Assembly (NCBI GenBank): GCA_045600965.1
Contig: JAZRYW010000056.1
Coordinates: 1-37,613 of the forward strand
Length of the DNA: 37,613 nt
DNA from: RGIG6374 sp045600965
GTDB lineage: Bacteria; Bacteroidota; Bacteroidia; Bacteroidales; UBA932
Reading direction: 5' to 3'
How positions within the stretch are numbered: the stretch's first letter is position 1; each line of letters opens with the position of its first letter. The notes under the pieces were generated by a model that was given only the letters and a program-made list of their open reading frames with translations, was not told where the DNA came from and did no database searches. Positions 23,364 to 30,939 of this stretch are shown here, piece by piece. The translations under genes and the position numbers were made by a program.

Positions 23364-24491
23364 TTATGAATTTATCATAATCGGCATCAGGAGAGCGCAG
23401 ATTTCGTCCTTGTGGTCCTCACCTTCAGCCGGGACAATCAGAATTGCGCGGCAGGGGTCTGCCAGCTTGATGCAAATCTGTTCGTAAGGCACGTTGTTGA
23501 GGATTTCGGCGAGGAATGTGGACTTGAAGCCGATTTCCATCTCATCTCCGTTGTACTGGCAGCTGAGCTGTTCGTGCGCAGCGATCGAGAAGCTCATATC
23601 CTGCGCAGAGATGGCAAGTCTGTTGAAGGAGAGTTTCAACTTTATGTGGTTTGTAGCCTGGTTCGAACATACGGCCACGCGCCTTACGGCGTTGAGCAGT
23701 TCGATGCGGTCGATCACGAGGAGATTCTCGTTGTTCTTGGGTATCACCGACCTGTATGCGGGGAACTTGCCCTCGATAAGGCGGCATACAAGAACGGTGT
23801 CGTTGAACTTGAAATATGCGTTCCTGTTGTCGAACCTTACTGCAATGTCACCGTCCACCTTGGACAGGAGGCCCTTGAGCACGTTGGCCGGCTTCTTGTG
23901 CAGTATGAAGGAGGCCGGTACGGGGCTGATCACGTCACTGGTGTTGAAGCATACGAGCTTGTGCGCGTCGGATGCCACGAAAGTGGTCCCTGAGGGGGTC
24001 ATGTCGAAGAAGATGCCGTTCATCACGGGCCTTATCTCCTCTTCCGCGGTGGCGTATATGGTGTTGTTTATGCTGTCCAGAAGAGTGTCGGCGGGAATGC
24101 TGACTTCGCAGCTGGCCTCATCGAGTACGGGTATTTCGGGATAGTCGATGGCGGGGAAGAAGGGGAGCTGTGACTCGCCGCTTGCCCAGCTTATTTCAAG
24201 GATGCTTTCACCGGGCTTGGTGGAGAAGCATATCGGCTGGTCGGGGAATTCCTTGAGGGAGTCCGTCAGAAGCTTGGCGGGTACGGCGATTTCGCCTTCC
24301 TCCTCACTGTTCTCTATGCGAAGGGAAGTCTTCAGTGTGGTTTCGGAATCCGATGCTGTCACCTCGAGCGTGTCTCCGTGGAGAACAAAGAGGAAGTTCT
24401 CAAGAATGGGAAGTGAACTCTTTGTGGCTACAACCCTTGAAACGGAAAGAAGCACGCGAAGCAGATCGGAACTTGATACGGTAAATTTCAT
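23364..24491 (-). CDS. dnaN: DNA polymerase III beta subunit (sliding clamp)
   Basis: The 375-residue length and three-domain repeat pattern match the bacterial sliding clamp. The N-terminus (MKFTVSSSDLLRVLLSVSRV) and the later RRVAVCSNQATNHIKLKL segment are typical. The C-terminus (CRAILIVPAEGEDHKDEICALLMPIMI) corresponds to the P-x-R/M-L end that contacts clamp-binding motifs. The clamp tethers DNA polymerase III to DNA. It leads a minus-strand operon with an exonuclease and a protein of unknown function. It is not next to dnaA here, as is common in Bacteroidetes. No convincing -7 element was found in the 70 bases upstream. Confidence 0.97.
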   Translation of the reverse strand: MKFTVSSSDLLRVLLSVSRVVATKSSLPILENFLFVLHGDTLEVTASDSETTLKTSLRIENSEEEGEIAVPAKLLTDSLKEFPDQPICFSTKPGESILEISWASGESQLPFFPAIDYPEIPVLDEASCEVSIPADTLLDSINNTIYATAEEEIRPVMNGIFFDMTPSGTTFVASDAHKLVCFNTSDVISPVPASFILHKKPANVLKGLLSKVDGDIAVRFDNRNAYFKFNDTVLVCRLIEGKFPAYRSVIPKNNENLLVIDRIELLNAVRRVAVCSNQATNHIKLKLSFNRLAISAQDMSFSIAAHEQLSCQYNGDEMEIGFKSTFLAEILNNVPYEQICIKLADPCRAILIVPAEGEDHKDEICALLMPIMINS

Positions 24492-24555
24492 ATGTGTCTG
24501 TTTTTAATCATTGCAATAACACGCCATTTCAGCAGAGCATCCATAGCAATTCACA

Positions 24556-24617
24556 AACTCAGGTTTCGCAAGTACTTGGAATCAAAGTGAAGTAAAGACT
24601 TGCGAAAGTTGAACTCA
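24556..24617 (-). repeat. TTTCGCAAGT inverted-repeat element, reverse copy with direct repeats
   Basis: Arms TTTCGCAAGT and ACTTGCGAAA bound an interior that, read on the minus strand, has ACTTCACTTTGATT as in the copy at 6894-6952. The element is flanked by AACTCA at 24556-24561 and 24612-24617, a six-base direct repeat that may be a target duplication. It lies between the divergent dnaN and HtrA genes. The rest of the 193-base gap holds nothing I can identify. Confidence 0.8.
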
Positions 24618-24684
24618 CAAATATAACTAAATGGCACATAATTTGAAAATTTTTGGTCATTAATCGGTTTAAAATTGACGAGCT

Positions 24685-25812
24685 ATGAACAAAACTGTTA
24701 CAACGGTCATTCTCTGTGCAGCCATATCGGCTGCTGTCGGCGGATTGTCAGCGTGCGTGGTAAGCAGGCATATGCCGGTGGCCTCCGAAGTGCAGCAGGC
24801 CTCCCTGCCCGGTCAGGGAAGGGGAGATACTGCCAAAGTGTCACGCCCGGTATACGGTATGCCGGCGGATTTCAGCGATGCCGCAGAGTCATGCGTCCGC
24901 GGTGTGGTGTATGTGAAGGTGGTGCAGAGGGCGCGCAACCAGCCGTCATCGGTGCTCGACCTGCTCTTCGGATTTCCCGGGACGTCTCCTGAACAGGTAG
25001 GAACAGGCTCGGGAGTGATAATATCCGAGAACGGCTATATCGTCACCAACAACCACGTCGTCGAGGGCGCCGACGTGATAGAAGTGACCACATACGACAA
25101 TCAGGTATATACGGCGACACTTGTGGGAACGGACCCCGCAACCGACATCGCGCTGCTGAAGATCAATGCATCGAATCTGCCCGTCATCCCTTTCGGTGAC
25201 AGCGACAGCCTGCGCCTCGGCGCGTGGGTGCTTGCCATAGGAAGTCCGTATGACCTCCGTTCCACCATTACTGCGGGCATCGTGAGCGCGAAGGGACGCT
25301 CCCTTCCCAACTATGACGGCAAATACAGGATCGAGTCGTTCATCCAGACGGATGCCGCAGTAAATCCCGGCAACAGCGGCGGAGCCCTTGTGAACACCGA
25401 CGGAGAGCTTGTGGGCATCAACACATCCATAATCTCCCTTACCGGATCATACTCCGGATACTCCTTCGCCGTGCCTGTAAACATAGCCCGCAAGATTGTG
25501 GAGGACTTCATCAATTTCGGGCAGGTGCGCCGCGCGATGCTCGGCATATCGATGACAGCTGTCACCGAGGCTATGCGCGTGCATTATGGACTGGACTCCA
25601 ACGCCGGAGTGATGGTTATGGAGGTTCAGCCGTCAAGCGCAGCCGACAAGGCGGGCATTGTGGCCGGGGACGTGATAGTGGAGTTGGATATGAAACCCGT
25701 TTCGGGAGCATCGACGGTGCAGGAGATGGTGGGTACCCACAGTCCCGGGGACGAGATGCTTGTGACCGTGCTCAGAGATGGCGTAAGAAAGGAAATAATC
25801 GTGCGTCTTTAA
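24685..25812 (+). CDS. HtrA/DegP-type serine protease, one PDZ domain, lipoprotein
   Basis: The 375-residue protein is an S1C protease. A lipobox LSAC ends at Cys24, and a linker is followed by the protease domain with the triad His124 (TNNHVVEGA), Asp154 (TDIALLKI) and Ser231 (NPGNSGGAL). A single C-terminal PDZ domain (about 275-375) has GVMVMEVQPSSAADKAGI. Members with one PDZ resemble DegS, but this one appears to be a lipoprotein rather than anchored by a helix. It probably works in envelope protein quality control. It precedes rpoD by 63 bases; the two may be transcribed separately. Confidence 0.93.
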   Translation: MNKTVTTVILCAAISAAVGGLSACVVSRHMPVASEVQQASLPGQGRGDTAKVSRPVYGMPADFSDAAESCVRGVVYVKVVQRARNQPSSVLDLLFGFPGTSPEQVGTGSGVIISENGYIVTNNHVVEGADVIEVTTYDNQVYTATLVGTDPATDIALLKINASNLPVIPFGDSDSLRLGAWVLAIGSPYDLRSTITAGIVSAKGRSLPNYDGKYRIESFIQTDAAVNPGNSGGALVNTDGELVGINTSIISLTGSYSGYSFAVPVNIARKIVEDFINFGQVRRAMLGISMTAVTEAMRVHYGLDSNAGVMVMEVQPSSAADKAGIVAGDVIVELDMKPVSGASTVQEMVGTHSPGDEMLVTVLRDGVRKEIIVRL

Positions 25813-25875
25813 TGATTACTAAATTTCTTTTTCTATTTGGAAAAATAAATTGTAATTTCGCGCGAATTTTACGCT

Positions 25876-26736
25876 ATGAGACAACTCAAGATTACAAAAT
25901 CAATTACCAACCGCGAGAGCGCGTCACTTGATAAATACCTTCAAGAAATTGGTAAAGAAGAACTTATCACAGTTGAGGAAGAGGTAGAGCTTGCCCAGAA
26001 GATACGACAGGGGGATCAGGCCGCACTTGAAAAACTGACCAAGGCCAATCTCCGTTTCGTCGTTTCCGTTGCGAAGCAGTACCAGAATCAGGGCCTCAGC
26101 CTGCCCGACCTTATAAACGAAGGCAATCTGGGACTTATCAAGGCTGCTGAGAAGTTCGATGAGACCAGAGGCTTCAAGTTCATCTCCTATGCGGTGTGGT
26201 GGATCAGACAGTCTATCCTCCAGGCTCTTGCCGAGCAGTCCAGGATCGTACGTCTGCCTCTGAATCAGGTTGGCTCCCTTAACAAGATCAACAAGGCCCT
26301 CTCCAAGTTCGAGCAGGAGAACGAACGTATGCCTTCCGCAGACGAACTGGCCGAAATGCTCGAGATTCCGCGGGAGAAGATTGCGGACACCCTCAGGGTA
26401 TCCGGCCGCCACGTCTCAGTGGACGCCCCTTTCGTCGACGGCGAGGACAACAGCCTTCTTGACGTTCTTGTGAACAATGATTCCCCCAATGCCGACAAGG
26501 GCCTTCTCAACGAGTCCCTCAACAAGGAAATCGAGCGTGCCCTGTCAACCCTGACCGAGCGCGAGCGTGACATAGTCAAGTATTTCTTCGGCATCGGATG
26601 CCAGGAAATGACTCTCGAAGAGATAGGCGAACATTTCGGCCTGACAAGGGAAAGAGTGCGCCAGATCAAGGAGAAGGCCATCCGCAGGCTCCGTCACAGC
26701 GCCCGCAGCAAACTTCTGAAGAGTTATCTCGGATAG
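25876..26736 (+). CDS. rpoD: Primary sigma factor RpoD, short Bacteroidetes type
   Basis: The 286-residue protein is a group 1 sigma-70 without region 1.1. Region 1.2 is at about 18-48. Region 2 runs from RFVVSVAKQYQNQGLSLPDL through FKFISYAVWWIRQSILQAL, which melts the -10/-7 element. Region 3 follows, and region 4 has the helix-turn-helix MTLEEIGEHFGLTRERVRQI that contacts the -35/-33 element. The short form and the N-terminus MRQLKITKSITNRESASLDK are typical of Bacteroidetes, whose RpoD reads the TTG/TAnnTTTG promoters seen throughout this window. A partial -7 match (TAATTTCG, 25853-25860) lies upstream. argS starts 31 bases downstream. Confidence 0.97.
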   Translation: MRQLKITKSITNRESASLDKYLQEIGKEELITVEEEVELAQKIRQGDQAALEKLTKANLRFVVSVAKQYQNQGLSLPDLINEGNLGLIKAAEKFDETRGFKFISYAVWWIRQSILQALAEQSRIVRLPLNQVGSLNKINKALSKFEQENERMPSADELAEMLEIPREKIADTLRVSGRHVSVDAPFVDGEDNSLLDVLVNNDSPNADKGLLNESLNKEIERALSTLTERERDIVKYFFGIGCQEMTLEEIGEHFGLTRERVRQIKEKAIRRLRHSARSKLLKSYLG

Positions 26737-26767
26737 CGTTTACGCATCACCTAATCACCAAGACACA

Positions 26768-28549
26768 ATGACAACAGAACTGTTCCTGGCCGGAAAGCTT
26801 TCAGAGACGGTCGCTTCGCTGTATGCAGCGGCTCCCGACGCCTCTCAGATACAGATACAACCCACGAGAAAGGATTTCGAAGGGGATCTCACCGCAGTGA
26901 TGTTCCCGCTTCTCAAGATAAGCCGCAAGAGTCCTGAGGCAACCGCCACGGAAGTGGGGGAGGCCCTCAAGGCCGGCTGTCCTGAAATAGCTTCATTCAA
27001 CGTCATCAAGGGCTTCCTGAACATAAGCTTTTCACCCGCATACTGGAGCGGCGTGCTGAATTCCATATGCGACACGCCCCACTATGGGCAGTGGGCTCCT
27101 TCGGGCCGTCGTGTGATGGTCGAATTCTCATCACCCAACACCAACAAGCCCCTTCATCTGGGGCACGTGAGGAACAACCTTCTGGGCTGGTCCGTTTCAC
27201 GTCTGCTTGCGGCCTGCGGCGACGAGGTGATCAAGGTCAATCTTGTCAACGACCGCGGTATCCATATATGCAAGTCGATGCTGGCCTGGCTCAAGGCGGG
27301 CAACGGTGAGACTCCCGAGACTTCCGGCAAGAAGGGCGACCATCTTGTAGGCGACTGCTACGTGGCCTACAACAATCTCTTCAACGCCGAGGTCGAGAAG
27401 ATTATGGCTGAGCGGGGCGTTGACCGCGAAGAGGCTGAAAAGCTCTCTGAACTGCAGAAGGAGGCAAGGGAGATGCTTTTCAAGTGGGAGCAGGGAGACC
27501 CCGGGGTGAGGGCGCTCTGGGAGAAGATGAACGGCTGGGTATATGACGGTTTCGCCAAGACCTATTCCGACCTCGGAATATCCTTCGACCGCACCTACTA
27601 TGAATCCCAGACCTATCTGTTCGGAAAGGATCTTGTCCGGAAGGGCCTCGATACGGGGGTCTTCGAACGCCGGGAGGACGGTTCCGTGTGGTGCAACCTC
27701 GAGGCTGACGGCCTTGACAGGAAACTCCTTCTGAGGGGTGACGGCACGTCGGTCTATATGACGCAGGATCTGGGTACGGCCAGCCGCCGTTACGACGAAT
27801 ACCATTTCGACGAACACATATATGTGGTGGGCAACGAGCAGAACTACCACTTCCAGGTTCTGAAGCTCATCCTCAAGAAACTCGGTTTCGACTGGTCGGA
27901 CAGCATATACCACCTTTCCTATGGTATGGTCGAACTTCCCAACGGCAAGATGAAGTCCCGCGAGGGAACCGTAGTGGACGCCGACGACCTTATGCAGCAG
28001 ATGTATCAGACTGCAAAGGACACCTCCCTCGAACTCGGCAAACTGGAGGGAATGGATTCTCAGGAGCAGGAACGCCTTTTCCGTATGCTCGGCCTCGGTG
28101 CGCTGAAATACTTCATCATAAAGGTGGACCCCCGGAAGACAATGCTCTTCGACCCCGCCGAATCCATCGACTTCAACGGCAATACGGGCCCCTTCATCCA
28201 ATACACCCACGCCCGGATCCGTTCCATCCTCAGGAAGGCCGAAGCGTCCGGATTCAAACCCGGAAAAGCCTGTGGCCGCCTGACTGACAAGGAAATAGAA
28301 CTGATAAAACTTCTCGCCTCATACCCCTCAAGAATCAAGGAGGGAGGCCAGCAGCATTCTCCTGCCGTGATTGCAAATTTCGCGTACGACCTTGCCAAGG
28401 AGTTCAACCAGTACTATCACGCCACTCAGATACTCAGGGAGGAGGATACGGAGCTGCTCTCACAGAGACTTATGCTTATTGAGGTGACAGCCAGGGTGCT
28501 TGTATCCGCAATGGACATACTCGGAATAGAACTTCCTGAAAGGATGTAA
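26768..28549 (+). CDS. argS: Arginyl-tRNA synthetase
   Basis: The 593-residue class I synthetase charges tRNA-Arg. It shows the N-terminal Add-1 tRNA-binding domain (about 1-110), the HIGH motif as HLGH (130-133) in SSPNTNKPLHLGHVRNN, and a KMSKS-region equivalent NGKMKSREGTVVD near residue 395. A C-terminal anticodon-binding domain has the FAYDLAKEFNQYYHATQIL helix and ends near LGIELPERM. The length is normal. It lies 31 bases after rpoD with no promoter seen between them, so co-transcription is likely. A palindromic repeat begins at its stop codon. Confidence 0.97.
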   Translation: MTTELFLAGKLSETVASLYAAAPDASQIQIQPTRKDFEGDLTAVMFPLLKISRKSPEATATEVGEALKAGCPEIASFNVIKGFLNISFSPAYWSGVLNSICDTPHYGQWAPSGRRVMVEFSSPNTNKPLHLGHVRNNLLGWSVSRLLAACGDEVIKVNLVNDRGIHICKSMLAWLKAGNGETPETSGKKGDHLVGDCYVAYNNLFNAEVEKIMAERGVDREEAEKLSELQKEAREMLFKWEQGDPGVRALWEKMNGWVYDGFAKTYSDLGISFDRTYYESQTYLFGKDLVRKGLDTGVFERREDGSVWCNLEADGLDRKLLLRGDGTSVYMTQDLGTASRRYDEYHFDEHIYVVGNEQNYHFQVLKLILKKLGFDWSDSIYHLSYGMVELPNGKMKSREGTVVDADDLMQQMYQTAKDTSLELGKLEGMDSQEQERLFRMLGLGALKYFIIKVDPRKTMLFDPAESIDFNGNTGPFIQYTHARIRSILRKAEASGFKPGKACGRLTDKEIELIKLLASYPSRIKEGGQQHSPAVIANFAYDLAKEFNQYYHATQILREEDTELLSQRLMLIEVTARVLVSAMDILGIELPERM

Positions 28550-28711
28550 GAAGCTGTTTAAGTTTAATTACTCTCATTCCTTATGCATCCTTTTTGCGTC
28601 TTTGCACTTTCAATTCGGTCACATACCAACCGGTATGCTCCCTCATTTCAAGCACAAATCCATCAAAAAATCTGCATAATAAATTTCGGCAATCAAATTT
28701 AAACAGCTTCT
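28549..28711. mobile_element. Palindromic 163-bp element, distant relative of the other 160-bp copies
   Basis: Terminal inverted repeats AGAAGCTGTTTAA (28549-28561) and TTAAACAGCTTCT (28699-28711) are perfect over 13 bases and continue with few mismatches. The centre has a hairpin CATACC (28622-28627) and GGTATG (28632-28637). It shares with the copies at 1-163 and 16132-16291 the block ATTC(A/G)GTC, then the hairpin, then GCTC-CTCATTTC, but its ends differ. It starts at the last base of the argS stop codon and is followed by seven T, so the transcript may terminate there. It carries no gene. Confidence 0.75.
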
Positions 28712-28732
28712 AATTTTTTTCTTGAAAGGAGT

Positions 28733-28761
28733 TTGTTTTTCAAGTATTTCAAATATATTTG
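28733..28761 (+). promoter_or_regulatory. Promoter of the small acidic protein gene
   Basis: TTG at 28733-28735 and TATATTTG at 28754-28761 are 18 bases apart. Initiation near 28768 would leave a leader of about 13 bases before the ATG at 28781, and it rules out the in-frame upstream ATG at 28733. Confidence 0.75.
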
Positions 28762-28780
28762 CAGCCCGAAACAACTAGAT

Positions 28781-29125
28781 ATGGCAAGCACCGTACATTC
28801 AAAAAGAAGAGCTGTAGTCAGCTATGCTAATATGTCAGCCGAGCTTCAGGCTGCATTCAAGGAAAAGTATCCGAAGGGTTATTCCGATTATTGCGGAGAT
28901 CTCTTCAAGGTGGAGAAACCTGACGGCAGCTGCTTCTATGCAGTGTCCGTCGAGATTCCGGATGCCTTGTATCTCGTGAAGATCGACGTGAAGATAGATG
29001 CCCTTGAGGACATCGAGAACGCGCTGGACGAAGAACTTTCAGGGAGCGAGGGTGAAGATGAGGAAAGAGATTTCCCCGATGACAATGTAGACCAGTACGA
29101 GGACCCCGGAGATTCCAACGACTGA
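28781..29125 (+). CDS. Small acidic protein, function unknown
   Basis: This 114-residue protein has a basic start (MASTVHSKRRAVVSYANM), a central region with alternating strand and helix character (YCGDLFKVEKPDGSCFYAVSVE, then ALYLVKIDVKIDALEDIE), and a strongly acidic tail of Asp, Glu and Ser from about residue 80 onward. No signal peptide or membrane helix is seen. I do not recognise a family. The acidic tail resembles those of proteins that contact basic partners such as ribosomal or nucleic-acid-binding proteins, but this is only analogy. It has its own promoter and terminator, so it is expressed as a single gene. Confidence 0.75.
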   Translation: MASTVHSKRRAVVSYANMSAELQAAFKEKYPKGYSDYCGDLFKVEKPDGSCFYAVSVEIPDALYLVKIDVKIDALEDIENALDEELSGSEGEDEERDFPDDNVDQYEDPGDSND

Positions 29126-29143
29126 CCAAGCCCATATCCCGAA

Positions 29144-29168
29144 GCGGTCCACAGGACCGCATTTTTTT
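29144..29168 (+). terminator. Intrinsic terminator after the small acidic protein gene
   Basis: GCGGTCC (29144-29150) pairs perfectly with GGACCGC (29154-29160) around a three-base loop, followed by A and seven T (29162-29168). The CLC gene start codon follows at 29173. Confidence 0.92.
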
Positions 29169-29172
29169 ATTT

Positions 29173-30939
29173 ATGAGAAGACTGTTCGACAAATTCACCC
29201 TTCGGCTCAAGGCCCTCCCGCCAAGGGCGATGCTCTCCTTGCTGTCCCTGCTGGTCGGCCTGCTCTGCGGACTGGCCGCGGTTCTGCTGAAGACCCTTGT
29301 CGCCTCCCTGCAGCACCTTCTCACCTCATCCCCGCTTGTAAGCGGACACCCTCTTCTTATGCTTGCCCTGCCGGGCACCGGTATGCTCATAGCCTGGCTG
29401 ACAGTAAGGTTCGTCGTCAGGGATGACATAGGCCACGGAGTGACCAAGGTCCTGTATGCCGTCAGCAGGAAGGAGTCCCGAATAAAGGGCCATAACACCT
29501 GGTCCTCCATACTGACAAGCGCCGTTACAATAGGATTCGGCGGCTCTGTCGGGGCTGAGGCACCCATTGTCTACGCCGGCGCGGCGTTCGGTTCGAATGT
29601 GGCCAAGATCCTGGGGCTTTCATATCAGCAGATGACTCTGCTGCTGGGTTGTGGCGCGGCCGGAGCTGTGGCCGGGATATTCCAGGCTCCTCTTGCAGGA
29701 GTGCTCTTCACACTGGAGATCCTGCTTTTCAACATATCGATGTCATCGATACTGCCGCTTCTCATATCCACCGTCACGGCATCCGTCACATCGATGCTCA
29801 TTCTGGGGAATGATATGACCTTCGCCGCCGATATAAGCCGCTTCGCGATGGCTAACATACCATACTACCTCATCCTCGGACTGTTCTGCGGACTGATGTC
29901 ACTCTACTTCATCCGCACTACACTGCTGCTCGAGGACACTGCGGCCAGGCTGAAGCGGCCTCTGGTACGCTGGGGTATCACCGCGGCGGTCCTGGGCCTT
30001 CTGATATACCTTTTCCCTCCGCTCTTCGGCGAAGGTTACGGAAGCGTCAACTCGCTTCTCAACAACAACATTGCGGCCGCGGCGGGCAATGTTTCCTTCG
30101 GCGGACTTGTCAGCGGACGCTGGTCACTGGTGATATTCTTCGCGCTTGTAATGTTTCTCAAGGTGTTCTCGATGTCGCTGACCAACGCCGGCGGCGGTGT
30201 CGGCGGAACATTCGGCCCGACGCTTTTCGTAGGCGCAATGGCAGGGTTCATAGTGGCCAGGGTAATCAATCTGACCGCAATCGGGACCGTTCCCGAAGCC
30301 AATTTCGTACTGGCCGGGATGGGCGGCCTGATGGCCGGCGTGATGCAGGCGCCCTTGACCGCCATCTTCCTGATTGCCGAGATTACAGGCGGTTATGACC
30401 TTCTTATACCGCTGATCATAACATCCACCATTTCATACGCCACAATACGCCCGTTCGAGCAATACTCCATCTACACGAAAAGAATCGCCAAGAAAGGCGA
30501 CCTTCTCACCCACGACAATGACAAGGCCGTGCTGATGCTGCTCAGGACTTCCGATCTGCTGGAGACCGGCTTCGAGAAGGTGGACGTCAATGGCTGCCTT
30601 GCCGATGTGGTGGATGCAGTGAAACGCTCCGACAGAAGCCTTTTCCCTGTCGTGGACGCTTCCGGCCATTTTCAGGCCGTAATATTCCTGAATGACATAC
30701 GTTCGGTGATGTTTGACCGTGACAGGTACCGGTCGATCAGGGTGACCAGCCTTATGAAAGGCGCTCCGGCCCTGGTCTACATAGATGAGAATATGGAAAG
30801 CGTGATGCGCAAGTTCGAGGCTACGGATGCCTGGAACCTGCCCGTGATAGACCGTAATGGCATATATTTTGGTTTCGTGTCGCGTTCAAGGATCTTCTCA
30901 TCATACAGGTCCCAGCTCAAGGAGGTATCGCATGACTGA
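29173..30939 (+). CDS. CLC-type chloride channel/antiporter with C-terminal CBS pair
   Basis: The 588-residue membrane protein has the CLC ion-path motifs: GSVGAEAP (124-131), where Glu129 takes the place of the gating glutamate of GREGP, and GGGVGGTFGPTLFVGA near residue 340. The soluble C-terminus (about 455-588) has two CBS domains that probably sense nucleotides. Whether it is a channel or a Cl-/H+ exchanger is not decided here. The start codon lies four bases after a strong terminator and no promoter is seen between them, so it depends on read-through or on a later start (Met20, 29230). The stop overlaps the Tex start (ATGACTGA). Confidence 0.92.
   Translation: MRRLFDKFTLRLKALPPRAMLSLLSLLVGLLCGLAAVLLKTLVASLQHLLTSSPLVSGHPLLMLALPGTGMLIAWLTVRFVVRDDIGHGVTKVLYAVSRKESRIKGHNTWSSILTSAVTIGFGGSVGAEAPIVYAGAAFGSNVAKILGLSYQQMTLLLGCGAAGAVAGIFQAPLAGVLFTLEILLFNISMSSILPLLISTVTASVTSMLILGNDMTFAADISRFAMANIPYYLILGLFCGLMSLYFIRTTLLLEDTAARLKRPLVRWGITAAVLGLLIYLFPPLFGEGYGSVNSLLNNNIAAAAGNVSFGGLVSGRWSLVIFFALVMFLKVFSMSLTNAGGGVGGTFGPTLFVGAMAGFIVARVINLTAIGTVPEANFVLAGMGGLMAGVMQAPLTAIFLIAEITGGYDLLIPLIITSTISYATIRPFEQYSIYTKRIAKKGDLLTHDNDKAVLMLLRTSDLLETGFEKVDVNGCLADVVDAVKRSDRSLFPVVDASGHFQAVIFLNDIRSVMFDRDRYRSIRVTSLMKGAPALVYIDENMESVMRKFEATDAWNLPVIDRNGIYFGFVSRSRIFSSYRSQLKEVSHD

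Noticed and set aside
27197..28210. Minus-strand open frame of 337 codons opposite argS
   Set aside because: It mirrors the codon structure of argS and has no family resemblance; argS has all its motifs on the plus strand.
30857..30931. Upstream start for tex at 30857
   Set aside because: It would lie deep inside the CLC gene and add residues foreign to Tex; the ATG at 30932 matches the family N-terminus.
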